Assembly: GCF_006716745.1 (NCBI RefSeq)
Contig: NZ_VFPP01000001.1
Coordinates: 62,001 to 126,000, forward strand
Source of the DNA: Saccharothrix saharensis
GTDB lineage: Bacteria; Actinomycetota; Actinomycetes; Mycobacteriales; Pseudonocardiaceae
Direction: 5' to 3'
Length of the DNA: 64,000 bases
In this document: in pieces, positions 17,231 to 25,834 of the stretch
Layout of the letters: each line of letters opens with the position of its first letter
How positions within the stretch are numbered: the first letter of the stretch is position 1
Made by a program: the position numbers and the translations under genes
Notes under the pieces: model-generated
Seen by the model: only the letters and a program-made list of their open reading frames with translations
Database searches by the model: none
What the model was told of the DNA's origin: nothing

Positions 17231-17264
17231 GGGGGCCCGCCCGGCGCGCTCCAGGCGGGCCCCC
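17231..17264. terminator. Strong hairpin in the protease-GH3 intergenic region
   Basis: A perfect 11-bp stem (GGGGGCCCGCC with GGCGGGCCCCC) and a 12-nt loop. No intact gene ends next to it. It may be left from a lost gene or may insulate the GH3 promoter. Confidence 0.5.
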
Positions 17265-17313
17265 GCGCGTCGGCCCGGGTAGGAGGGGGCCCGAGGCCTC
17301 GCGGCACCGGTGT

Positions 17314-17327
17314 TGTTAACGCTAACA
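17314..17327. promoter_or_regulatory. LacI-type operator A (TGTTAACGCTAACA)
   Basis: Near-palindrome 231 nt upstream of the GH3 start, one base from the perfect TGTTAGCGCTAACA. It shares its core with the sites in front of the LacI and GH2 genes, so the LacI protein at 28588-29595 is the likely binder. Confidence 0.6.
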
Positions 17328-17417
17328 TCCGCTGGTTGGCGAAACAGCAGCGCAACAGGACCGGGTCACAGTGGTATCCCGCATCACGTGCGCGTGTCAA
17401 GGCACTCCTGTCAAGTG

Positions 17418-17431
17418 AATTAGCGTTAACA
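17418..17431. promoter_or_regulatory. LacI-type operator B (AATTAGCGTTAACA)
   Basis: Read on the other strand this is TGTTAACGCTAATT, matching operator A at 12 of 14 positions. It lies 90 bp downstream of A. Paired sites permit looping or cooperative repression. Confidence 0.5.
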
Positions 17432-17476
17432 ACTTCTGCCTCGTTCGGCCTGTTGCGCACGTCACCGCCCGCCCTC

Positions 17477-17503
17477 TACGGTGGCCAATCGAAGCGCTTC
17501 GAT
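17477..17503 (+). promoter_or_regulatory. GH3 operon promoter -10 with overlapping palindrome
   Basis: TACGGT at 17477-17482 lies 18 nt after TTGCGC (17453-17458), a plausible -10/-35 pair. Directly downstream, at the expected +1, lies the perfect 16-bp palindrome ATCGAAGCGCTTCGAT (17488-17503), again with the AGCGCT centre of LacI-family operators but with different arms from sites A-D. It ends 41 nt before the GH3 start. A repressor there would block initiation of the whole transport operon. It may be a second, distinct regulator. Confidence 0.55.
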
Positions 17504-17544
17504 GGCGTGGGAGCCGCGAGCTTCCCGGGACGAAGGGTCGATCA

Positions 17545-20460
17545 GTGTCGAGAACCCGCCGGTCGCTGCTGTTCCCGCTGGTCGCGCTGCTGCTCTCGGC
17601 CCCGCTGCCCGCGCACGCCCAGGAGCCGCCCTTCCGCGATCCGGACCTGCCCCGCGCGTCCCGGATAGCCGACCTCCTCGGCCGGTTGACGCTCGACGAG
17701 CAGGTCTCGCTGCTGCACCAGTACCAACCGGCCATCCCGAGGCTCGGGATCGGAGCGTTCAAAACCGGCACCGAGGCGCTGCACGGCGTCGCGTGGCTCG
17801 GTGAGGCGACCGTGTTCCCGCAGGCAGTCGGCCTGGCCGGCACGTGGAACCCGGAGCTGGTGCGGCGGGTCGGCGCGGTGACCGGGCGCGAGGCGCGCGG
17901 GTTCCACGCGCTCGACCCCGCGTTCAACGGGCTCAACCTCTGGGCGCCGGTGGTGAACCCGCTGCGCGACCCGCGCTGGGGCCGCAACGAGGAGGGCTAC
18001 TCGGAGGACCCGCACCTGACCGGCGTCATCGCGACCGCGTTCGGGCACGGCGTGCAGGGCGACCACCCCGACTACCTCCAGGCCGCGCCGACGCTGAAGC
18101 ACTACGCGGCCTACAACGTGGAGGACGACCGCATCACCGTCGACTCGATCGTGCCGCCGCGCATCCTGAAGGACTACGACGAGGCCGCGTTCCGGCCGGC
18201 GATCGAGGCCGACGCCGCCACCGGCGTGATGGCGTCCTACAACCTGCTCAACGGCCGCCCGACGCACGTCAACCACGACCTGGACGACGTGGTGCGCTCG
18301 TGGACCGACGAGGACCTGATGATCGTCGGCGACGCGGGCGGCGCGTCCAACGTCGCGGGCGCGCAGCGGTACTACCCGGACGAGGTGGAGGGCAACGCGG
18401 CGGCCATCCGGGCGGGCCTGGACAGCTTCACCGAGGACAACCGGGACTCCGCACCGACCACGACCTCGATCAAGGCGGCGATCGACCGGGGCCTGATCAC
18501 GGTGGCGGACGTCGAGGACGCCGCGCGGCACGTGCTGTCGGTCCGCTTCCGGCTCGGCGAGTTCGACCCGGCGGGCCGCAACCCGTACGCGGCCACCACG
18601 CCCGCCGTCATCGACGCGCCGGAGCACCGGCAGCTCGCGCGCCGGGCCGCGGCCGAGCAGGTCGTGCTGCTGCGCAACGACGACCACACCCTGCCGCTGT
18701 CCACAGCGGACACGAAACGGGTGGCGGTCGTCGGCCAGCTCGCCGACACCCTCTACGAGGACTGGTACTCGGGCACCATGCCCTACCGGATCACGCCGGT
18801 GCGGGCGCTCGCCGAACGCGCGGCCGTCACCTCCAGCGAGGGCGTGGACCGGATCAGGCTGAAGGACCTGGCCACCGGCCGCTACGTCACCGCGTCCACC
18901 GCCGCGGCCGGCGCACCGCTCACGGCCACCGAGGCCACCCCGGGCGACGCGAGCGGGCTGGACGTCTTCGACTGGGGCGAGGGCACGGTGACGCTGCGGG
19001 CCGCCGCGAACGGCAGGACCGTGTCGCTGGGCGACGGCCGGTCCCTGGTCAACAACGCGGTGCAGCCCAACGGCTGGTTCGTCCAGCAGCAGTTCGAGCT
19101 GGTGGCCCAGGCCGACGGCTCGGTCGTGCTGGAGTACGCGGGCAACGACGTCACGCAGTCGTGGTTCGGCGCGAACAGGTACGTGGTCGTCGGCGCGGAC
19201 GGCAGGCTCGTGCTGGGCGCGGCCAGCCCGGAGCACGCCACGAAGTTCGGCCGCGAGGTCGTGCGCCGCAGTGTGGACAGCGCCGTCGAGGCGGCCAGGG
19301 GCGCCGACGCCGCCGTCGTGGTGGTCGGCAGCATGCCGTTCATCAACGGCCGGGAGGACGACGACCGCGAGACCACCGCCCTGCCGGCCGGGCAGCGCGC
19401 CGTCATCGACGCGGTGCGCGCGGCGAACCCGAACACGATCGTGGTGCTGGAGAGCGGCTACCCGTACTCCGGCGACTGGGACACCGCGGACCTGCCCGCG
19501 ATCCTGTGGACCTCGCACGCGGGCCAGGAGACCGGGCACGGCATCGCCGACGTGCTGTTCGGCGACCACAACCCGAGCGCCAGGCTGACCCAGACGTGGT
19601 ACCGGTCCGACGCCGACCTGCCCGACATGCTCCGGTACGACATCTCGAAGTCCGGCCACACCTACCAGTACTTCACCGGCAAGCCGCTGTACCCGTTCGG
19701 CCACGGGCTGAGCTACACGTCGTTCCGCTACTCCCGGCTCGCGGTGGACCGGCCCGTGGTGCACGCCTCCGGTGAGGTGGGGATCCGGGTCGACGTGACC
19801 AACACCGGCGACCGGGCGGGCGCCGAGGTGGTCCAGCTCTACTCGCAGCAGAAGAAGTCGCGCGTCGCGCAGCCGGTCAAGCGGTTGCGCGCGTTCGACC
19901 GGGTGGAGCTGCGGCCCGGCGAGACGAAGACGGTCTCGTTCACCGTGCCGGCGTCCGACCTGTCGTTCTGGGACGTGACCCGGGAGAAGCGGGTGGTCGA
20001 GACCGCGCCGCACGAGTTCGCGGTCGGCTCGCTCCGCCGCGCGGTGAGCGTGCTGGGGGAGACGATCCCGCCGCGTGACCTGCGCCGGACCACGCCGGCC
20101 CAGAACTTCGACGACTACTCCGGCGTGACCCTGGTGGACACCACGCGGGAACGCGGCACGGCCGTGGCCTCGACCGCGCCCGGCCAGTGGATCTCGTTCG
20201 CCGACGTCGCCCTGGGCCGGTCGGCCCGGTCGGTGGCGGCCCGGGTGGCGAACCCGGACGGCCCGACGACCGTCGAGGTGCGCCTCGGCGGGCCCGCCGG
20301 CCGCCTGGTGGGCACGCTCGCCGTGCCGACCACGGCCGACGAGCACTCCTGGACCGAAGTGTCGTCGCCGCTGCGGGGTGCGGCCGGTCGGCAGGACGTG
20401 TACCTGGTCTTCACGGGGAAGGCCCGGATCGACAACCTCACCGTGGAGGGATCATCCTGA
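17545..20460 (+). CDS. Secreted GH3 glycosidase with fascin-like insert and C-terminal CBM6-like domain
   Basis: A 971-aa enzyme. A signal peptide (1-25, ending A-H-A-Q) is followed by the GH3 barrel (~40-330) with the nucleophile Asp in I-V-G-D-A-G-G (D263), then the GH3 alpha/beta sandwich split by an insert at ~436-557 (I-R-L-K-D-L-A-T-G-R-Y-V...) that looks like a fascin-type beta-trefoil. A fibronectin-III-like GH3 tail (P-F-G-H-G-L-S-Y-T-S-F, ~700-840) and a CBM6-like module (~849-970) complete it. GH3 enzymes release beta-linked glucose or xylose from non-reducing ends; beta-glucosidase/xylosidase activity would suit a xyloglucan locus. First gene of a six-gene operon: its TGA overlaps the binding-protein ATG by one base. 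GTG start 17545. Confidence 0.92.
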   Translation: MSRTRRSLLFPLVALLLSAPLPAHAQEPPFRDPDLPRASRIADLLGRLTLDEQVSLLHQYQPAIPRLGIGAFKTGTEALHGVAWLGEATVFPQAVGLAGTWNPELVRRVGAVTGREARGFHALDPAFNGLNLWAPVVNPLRDPRWGRNEEGYSEDPHLTGVIATAFGHGVQGDHPDYLQAAPTLKHYAAYNVEDDRITVDSIVPPRILKDYDEAAFRPAIEADAATGVMASYNLLNGRPTHVNHDLDDVVRSWTDEDLMIVGDAGGASNVAGAQRYYPDEVEGNAAAIRAGLDSFTEDNRDSAPTTTSIKAAIDRGLITVADVEDAARHVLSVRFRLGEFDPAGRNPYAATTPAVIDAPEHRQLARRAAAEQVVLLRNDDHTLPLSTADTKRVAVVGQLADTLYEDWYSGTMPYRITPVRALAERAAVTSSEGVDRIRLKDLATGRYVTASTAAAGAPLTATEATPGDASGLDVFDWGEGTVTLRAAANGRTVSLGDGRSLVNNAVQPNGWFVQQQFELVAQADGSVVLEYAGNDVTQSWFGANRYVVVGADGRLVLGAASPEHATKFGREVVRRSVDSAVEAARGADAAVVVVGSMPFINGREDDDRETTALPAGQRAVIDAVRAANPNTIVVLESGYPYSGDWDTADLPAILWTSHAGQETGHGIADVLFGDHNPSARLTQTWYRSDADLPDMLRYDISKSGHTYQYFTGKPLYPFGHGLSYTSFRYSRLAVDRPVVHASGEVGIRVDVTNTGDRAGAEVVQLYSQQKKSRVAQPVKRLRAFDRVELRPGETKTVSFTVPASDLSFWDVTREKRVVETAPHEFAVGSLRRAVSVLGETIPPRDLRRTTPAQNFDDYSGVTLVDTTRERGTAVASTAPGQWISFADVALGRSARSVAARVANPDGPTTVEVRLGGPAGRLVGTLAVPTTADEHSWTEVSSPLRGAAGRQDVYLVFTGKARIDNLTVEGSS

Positions 20461-21737
20461 TGTCCAAGCGACTCCTTGCGGCCGCGGTGGCGGCCGTGCT
20501 GGCCGTGGCCGGCTGCGGAGGGTCGGAGGAAGCCTCCGACCCGAACACCCTGAAGCTCTGGCACTACGAGGGCCCGGACAGCGCCATGGGCGTGGCGTGG
20601 GCCGAGGCGATCAAGCAGTTCGAGGCCACGCACCCCGGCGTGAAGGTGCAGTTCGAGGAGAAGGGCTTCGAGCAGATCCAGAAGACCGCCTCGATGGTGC
20701 TCAACTCCAAGGACGCGCCGGACATCCTGGAGTACAACAAGGGCAACGCGACCGCCGGCCTGCTGTCCAAGCAGGGCCTGCTGACCGACCTCGGCGAGGA
20801 GGTCGCCAAGCGCGGGTGGGACAAGAAGCTCGGTCCGGGCATCGACACCACTGCCAAGTACGACGAGCGCGGCGTGATGGGGTCCGGCAAGTGGTACGGC
20901 ATCCCCAACTACGCCGAGTACGTGATGGTCTACTACAACAAGACGATGTTCGACCAGCAAGGCCTGGCCGCGCCGACGACGTTCGACGAGCTGACCGCCG
21001 CGATGGACAAGTTCGCGAAGGCGGGTGTCACGCCGCTGGCGCTGGGCGGCGCGGAGTACCCGGCCGCGCAGCTGTTCTACCAACTGGCGCTGACCAAGGC
21101 CGACCGCGAGTGGGTGGACCGCTTCCAGCGCTACACCGGCCCCGTGGACTTCCACGACAACACGTGGGTCTTCGGCGCGGAGACGTTCGCCAAGTGGCTG
21201 CGCGAGGGCTACTTCTCGAAGGACTCCGCCGGCGTGAAGGCCGAGGACATGGGCCTGTCGTTCATGCAGGGCAAGCACCCGATCATGGTCAGCGGCAGCT
21301 GGTGGTACGGCCGCGTGCAGGCGCAGGTGAAGGACTTCGAGTGGGCCGCGGTGCCGTGGCCGGGCATGACGTCCGGGTCCAGCGGCAACCTGTGGGTGGT
21401 GCCGAAGGGCTCGAAGAACAAGCAGTTGGCCTACGACTTCATCGAGATCACCATGTCGCCCGCGATCCAGGACAAGCTGCGCGACGCGGGCGGCATCCCG
21501 GTCGCGCCGAGCGCCACGCCCGCGACCGACCCGAGGACCAAGCAGCTCAACGACGACTTCCAGGCGCTGGTGGACGGCGACCGGCTGGCGTTCTACCCGG
21601 ACTGGCCCGCGCCCGGCTTCTACGACGCGCAGGTGTCGTCGGTGCAGAAGGTGATCACCGGGCAGATCGGCGCGCACGAGGCGCTGACCGAGCTGGCGGA
21701 CTACTACGAGGAGAACACGGCGAGCGTCGGCAAATGA
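20460..21737 (+). CDS. ABC sugar importer, solute-binding lipoprotein
   Basis: A 425-aa family 1 extracellular solute-binding protein. The signal peptide ends in the lipobox L-A-V-A-G-C with lipidated C19. The mature part has the usual two lobes and W-x-Y-G-I-P-N-Y type contacts; many aromatics (W-W-Y-G, W-P-G-M) are consistent with oligosaccharide stacking. It delivers sugar to the permeases encoded immediately downstream. The ATG at 20460 overlaps the GH3 TGA (TGATG); the stop overlaps the first permease start (ATGA). No ATPase gene lies in the locus; in streptomycetes such importers share the MsiK ATPase, and I infer the same here. Confidence 0.95.
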   Translation: MSKRLLAAAVAAVLAVAGCGGSEEASDPNTLKLWHYEGPDSAMGVAWAEAIKQFEATHPGVKVQFEEKGFEQIQKTASMVLNSKDAPDILEYNKGNATAGLLSKQGLLTDLGEEVAKRGWDKKLGPGIDTTAKYDERGVMGSGKWYGIPNYAEYVMVYYNKTMFDQQGLAAPTTFDELTAAMDKFAKAGVTPLALGGAEYPAAQLFYQLALTKADREWVDRFQRYTGPVDFHDNTWVFGAETFAKWLREGYFSKDSAGVKAEDMGLSFMQGKHPIMVSGSWWYGRVQAQVKDFEWAAVPWPGMTSGSSGNLWVVPKGSKNKQLAYDFIEITMSPAIQDKLRDAGGIPVAPSATPATDPRTKQLNDDFQALVDGDRLAFYPDWPAPGFYDAQVSSVQKVITGQIGAHEALTELADYYEENTASVGK

Positions 21738-22636
21738 GCCTGGTCCCGGCCTCGATCCGCGACCGCGGGTCGTACCTGCTCTTCCTGATCCCGGGCGGCC
21801 TGCTGCTGCTCGCGGTGATCCTGGTGCCGTTCGCGATGAACGTCGGCATCAGCCTCACCGAGTGGTCCGGCGCCGGCACGCCCGAGTGGGTCGGGCTGGA
21901 CAACTACACCCGGCTGATGTCGGACGGCACCTTCTGGGCTTCGTTCCGGCACAACGTCGGCCTGGTGGTGGCGATGGCGATCCTGCCGACCCTGGCGGGG
22001 CTCGTCATCGCCGCCGCCCTGTTCGACTTCATCGGCAAGCACTTCGGGTCGCGTCACGCCGCCGTGCTGCGGGCGTGCGTCTACCTGCCGCAGGTGCTGC
22101 CGATCGCGGTGGCCGGGATCGTGTGGAGCTGGATCCTCGCGCCGCGGGACGGCGCGCTGAACGAGGTGTTGCGCGCGGTCGGGCTGGACGCGCTGGCGCA
22201 GAACTGGCTCGGCGACCCCGACCTGGCGTTGTTCACCGTCATGGGTGTGCTGCTGTGGATCCAGGTCGGCTACCCGGTGGTGATCTTCATGGCCGGGATG
22301 GGACGGGTGGACCCGTCGCTGCACGAGGCCGCCGAGCTGGACGGCGCGTCGTGGTGGGGCCGGTTCTTCCACGTCACCGTGCCGCAGATCCGGCCGGAGA
22401 TCTTCGTCGTGCTGCTGACCTGCACCATCGCCGCGCTCAAGGTGTTCGCGCCGATCTACGTGCTGACCAGGGGCGGGCCGGGCGGTTCGACGAATGTGCC
22501 GTCCTACTACTCGTTCCAGAACTTCTTCGAGAAGACCCAGGTCGGGTACGGCGCCGCCGTCGCCACGGTGCTCACGGTGCTGATCCTGCTGCTCACCGCG
22601 GTGTTCCTGCGGGTGCAGAACCGGGGTGAGCGCTGA
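21734..22636 (+). CDS. ABC sugar importer, permease 1 (MalF/UgpA-type)
   Basis: A 300-aa inner-membrane permease with six hydrophobic segments. The cytoplasmic EAA loop reads E-A-A-E-L-D-G-A-S-W-W-G-R-F (around residue 200), the contact for the ATPase. It forms a heterodimeric channel with the next gene. It is translationally coupled to both neighbours (ATGA before, TGATG after). Confidence 0.95.
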   Translation: MSLVPASIRDRGSYLLFLIPGGLLLLAVILVPFAMNVGISLTEWSGAGTPEWVGLDNYTRLMSDGTFWASFRHNVGLVVAMAILPTLAGLVIAAALFDFIGKHFGSRHAAVLRACVYLPQVLPIAVAGIVWSWILAPRDGALNEVLRAVGLDALAQNWLGDPDLALFTVMGVLLWIQVGYPVVIFMAGMGRVDPSLHEAAELDGASWWGRFFHVTVPQIRPEIFVVLLTCTIAALKVFAPIYVLTRGGPGGSTNVPSYYSFQNFFEKTQVGYGAAVATVLTVLILLLTAVFLRVQNRGER

Positions 22637-23448
22637 TGCGGCGGCACGCGGTGCTGTGGTCGATGATCCTGCTGGCGGCGGTGATGCTGGCGCCGTTCGT
22701 CCTCGTCGCGCTGAACGCGGTGAAGACGCCGGCGGAGTACTCCACGGGCGGTCCGCTCGACCTGCCGGACGGGATTTCGCTGGAGGGCATCGTCGCGTTC
22801 TGGGAACGCGTCGACTTCGGCGAGAAGCTGTGGAACAGCGTGGTGATCAGCGGGTCGGTGGCGGTGCTGGCGGTGGTCGTGTCGGTGTTCAACGCCTACG
22901 CGCTGGGCATCGGCCGGGTCCGCGGCAGGCTGTGGATCCTGGTGGCGTTCCTCGTGGCGAACACCCTGCCGCAGGAGGCGCTGGTCTACCCGCTGTACTT
23001 CCTGGCCAACGAGGTCGGGCTGTACGACACGAAACTGGCCGTGATCGTCATCTTCACGGTGATCCAGGCCGCGTTCGGCACCTACCTGCTCACCTCCACG
23101 CTGGGCGGCTTCCCGCGCGAACTGCTGGAAGCCGCCCGCATCGACGGCGCGACCAAGTGGCAGACCCTGGTGCGGATCGTGGTGCCGATCAGCCGTCCCA
23201 CCCTGGGCGTGCTGTTCGTGTTCTTCTTCATCTGGACGTGGAACGAGTTCTTCCTCCCGCTGGTGCTGCTCATCTCCAACGAGAACCAGACGGTTCCGGT
23301 GGCGCTGGGGGTGCTCCAGGGTCAGCGGATGATGGACGCCACCATGACCAGCGCCTCGGCGCTGCTCGGGGTCATCCCGGCGATCGTGTTCTTCCTGATC
23401 TTCCAACGCGCGTTGACCCGCGGCATCACGGCGGGAGCGGTGAAGTGA
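22636..23448 (+). CDS. ABC sugar importer, permease 2 (MalG/UgpE-type)
   Basis: A 270-aa permease with six hydrophobic segments and the EAA loop E-A-A-R-I-D-G-A-T-K-W-Q-T (around residue 160). Partner of the preceding permease; its ATG overlaps that gene's TGA. An 88-nt gap containing only a small CCGGG/CCCGG hairpin precedes the GH31 gene, so the operon probably continues. Confidence 0.95.
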   Translation: MRRHAVLWSMILLAAVMLAPFVLVALNAVKTPAEYSTGGPLDLPDGISLEGIVAFWERVDFGEKLWNSVVISGSVAVLAVVVSVFNAYALGIGRVRGRLWILVAFLVANTLPQEALVYPLYFLANEVGLYDTKLAVIVIFTVIQAAFGTYLLTSTLGGFPRELLEAARIDGATKWQTLVRIVVPISRPTLGVLFVFFFIWTWNEFFLPLVLLISNENQTVPVALGVLQGQRMMDATMTSASALLGVIPAIVFFLIFQRALTRGITAGAVK

Positions 23449-23536
23449 CGCCCGGGCATCGCTTACGCGGACCGGGTGAGCCCGGATCGACGTTTCTCGG
23501 TGACCAACAACAAGGCTTTCCCTGATTGGAGTTCGG

Positions 23537-25834
23537 GTGAAGTTCAGCGACGGGTACTGGCTGCTGCGGCCCGGGGTCGAGGCGGCCCATCCGGCCGAGG
23601 TGCGTGACGTCGCCGCGGGGCACGGGGAGGTCGTCGTGCACGCGTCGACCCAACCGATCCGGCACCGCGGCGACACGCTCAAGGGCCCGGTGGTCACGCT
23701 CGGGCTCACCTCGCCGATGGCCGACGTGATCGGTGTGAAGATCACGCACTTCTCGGGCGGGACGCCGGCGGAGCCGGTGTTCGCGCTGGCCTCCGACGGC
23801 GCGCACGAGGCCAAGGTGGTCGAGGACGACGCCGGGGTGGTGATGACCGCGGGCGCGTTGTCGGTGCGGGTCAACCGGGGTGAGGGGTGGCGGGTCGACT
23901 TCACCGCCGACGGCCGCCCGCTGACCAGCAGCGGCACCAAGGGCATGGGCTTCATGACCGTGCACGGCACGCACCACGTCCGCGAGCAGTTGACGCTGGG
24001 GGTCGGTGACACCGTCTACGGGCTGGGCGAGCGGTTCGGGCCGCTGGTCAAGAACGGCCAGACGGTCGACATCTGGAACGCCGACGGCGGCACGAGCAGC
24101 GAGCAGGCCTACAAGAACGTCCCGTTCTACCTGACCAACGCGGGGTACGGGATCTTCGTCAACCACCCCGGCCACGTGTCGTTCGAGGTGGGCTCGGAGG
24201 CGGTGTCGAAGGTCCAGTTCAGCGTCGAGGGCCAGTCGCTGGAGTACTTCGTGATCCACGGGCCCACGCCCCGCGAGATCCTGCGGAAGTACACCGCGCT
24301 CACCGGCCGGCCCGCGCTGCCGCCCGCGTGGTCGTTCGGGCTGTGGCTGTCGACGTCGTTCACCACGTCCTACGACGAGGAGACGGTGTCGGGCTTCATC
24401 GACGGGATGCTGGCGCGCGACCTGCCGCTGAGCGTGTTCCACTTCGACTGCTTCTGGATGCGGGAGTTCCACTGGTGCGACTTCGAGTGGGACCCGAGCA
24501 CGTTCCCCGACCCGGTCGGCATGCTGGACCGGCTGCGCGCCCGCGGCCTGCGCATCTGCGTGTGGATCAACCCCTACATCGCGCAGCGGTCGCCGCTGTT
24601 CGCCGAGGGCAAGGCGAACGGCTACCTGCTGCGCAGGCCGAACGGCGACGTGTGGCAGTGGGACCTGTGGCAGCCGGGCATGGCGCTGGTCGACTTCACC
24701 AACCCCGCCGCCCGCGCCTGGTACTCGGCCAAGCTGGACGCCCTGCTGGCCCAGGGCGTGGACTGCTTCAAGACCGACTTCGGCGAGCGCGTCCCGACCG
24801 ACGTGGTCTACCACGACGGCTCCGACCCGGAGCGGATGCACAACCACTACACCCACCTCTACAACCAGACCGTGTTCGACGTGCTGCGCAGGCGGCGCGG
24901 CGACGGTGACGCGGTGGTGTTCGCCCGGTCCGCCACGGCGGGCTCGCAGCAGTTCCCGGTGCACTGGGGCGGTGACTGCGAGGCCACCTACGAGTCGATG
25001 GCGGAGAGCCTGCGCGGCGGGCTGTCGCTGGGCATGTCCGGGTTCGGCTTCTGGAGCCACGACATCGGCGGCTTCGAGGGCACGCCGTCGGCCGCGTTGT
25101 TCAAGCGGTGGATCGCGTTCGGCCTGCTCTCGTCGCACAGCCGGCTGCACGGCAGCTCGTCGTACCGCGTGCCGTGGCTGTTCGACGAGGAGTCGGTCGA
25201 CGTGCTGCGGCGGTTCGTGAAGCTGAAGCTGCGGCTGATGCCGTACCTGCACGGCGCGGCGCGGCAGGCCACCGCCGAGGGCGTGCCGGTGATGCGGGCG
25301 ATGGTGGTCGAGTTCCCCGACGACCCCGGCTGCGCCCACCTGGAGCGCCAGTACATGCTCGGCGACGACCTGCTGGTCGCGCCGGTGTTCTCGGACTCCG
25401 GCGACGTGTCGTACTACGTCCCCGAGGGCACGTGGACGCACCTGTTGACCGGCGAGACCGTGCAAGGACCGCGCTGGGTGCGCGACCGCTGCGACTTCCT
25501 CACCGTGCCGGTGCTCGTGCGGCCGGACACGGTGCTGCCCGTCGGCGCCGTGGACGACCGGCCGGAGTACGACTACGCCGAGGGCGTCACGCTCCAGGCG
25601 TACCAGTTGACCGACGGCGAGCACGTGACGGTGGTCGGCGACACGACGTTCCGCACCCACCGGGGTGGTGACGAGATCCGGGTCGAGGTCGAGGGCGCGC
25701 CGTCGAGTTGGCGGTTGCTGCTGGTCGGCGCGCGTGCGGTCGACGACGTGGCCGGCGGGTCGGTCGGCGCGCACCCCGACGGGGTGCTCGTCAGCGCCGG
25801 GGGCGCCACCCTGACCCTTCGGGGCGTCCGGTGA
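23537..25834 (+). CDS. yicI: GH31 alpha-xylosidase (YicI-type)
   Basis: A 765-aa cytoplasmic enzyme (no signal peptide) that removes alpha-1,6-xylose from the non-reducing end of imported xyloglucan oligosaccharides, if the assignment holds. The nucleophile is D414 in K-T-D-F-G-E-R and the acid/base D480 in W-G-G-D-C-E-A-T-Y-E-S-M. From memory E. coli YicI uses D416 and D482, the same 66-residue spacing, and the flanks G-F-G-F-W-S-H-D-I-G-G-F also fit the YicI branch, not alpha-glucosidases. GTG 23537 follows GGAG (23528-23531). The stop overlaps the GH35 start (GTGA). Confidence 0.93.
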   Translation: MKFSDGYWLLRPGVEAAHPAEVRDVAAGHGEVVVHASTQPIRHRGDTLKGPVVTLGLTSPMADVIGVKITHFSGGTPAEPVFALASDGAHEAKVVEDDAGVVMTAGALSVRVNRGEGWRVDFTADGRPLTSSGTKGMGFMTVHGTHHVREQLTLGVGDTVYGLGERFGPLVKNGQTVDIWNADGGTSSEQAYKNVPFYLTNAGYGIFVNHPGHVSFEVGSEAVSKVQFSVEGQSLEYFVIHGPTPREILRKYTALTGRPALPPAWSFGLWLSTSFTTSYDEETVSGFIDGMLARDLPLSVFHFDCFWMREFHWCDFEWDPSTFPDPVGMLDRLRARGLRICVWINPYIAQRSPLFAEGKANGYLLRRPNGDVWQWDLWQPGMALVDFTNPAARAWYSAKLDALLAQGVDCFKTDFGERVPTDVVYHDGSDPERMHNHYTHLYNQTVFDVLRRRRGDGDAVVFARSATAGSQQFPVHWGGDCEATYESMAESLRGGLSLGMSGFGFWSHDIGGFEGTPSAALFKRWIAFGLLSSHSRLHGSSSYRVPWLFDEESVDVLRRFVKLKLRLMPYLHGAARQATAEGVPVMRAMVVEFPDDPGCAHLERQYMLGDDLLVAPVFSDSGDVSYYVPEGTWTHLLTGETVQGPRWVRDRCDFLTVPVLVRPDTVLPVGAVDDRPEYDYAEGVTLQAYQLTDGEHVTVVGDTTFRTHRGGDEIRVEVEGAPSSWRLLLVGARAVDDVAGGSVGAHPDGVLVSAGGATLTLRGVR

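Noticed and set aside
20460-23448. Complete ABC importer including ATPase
   Set aside because: Only binding protein and two permeases are present; no Walker-type ATPase gene lies in the locus. A shared MsiK-type ATPase elsewhere is assumed.
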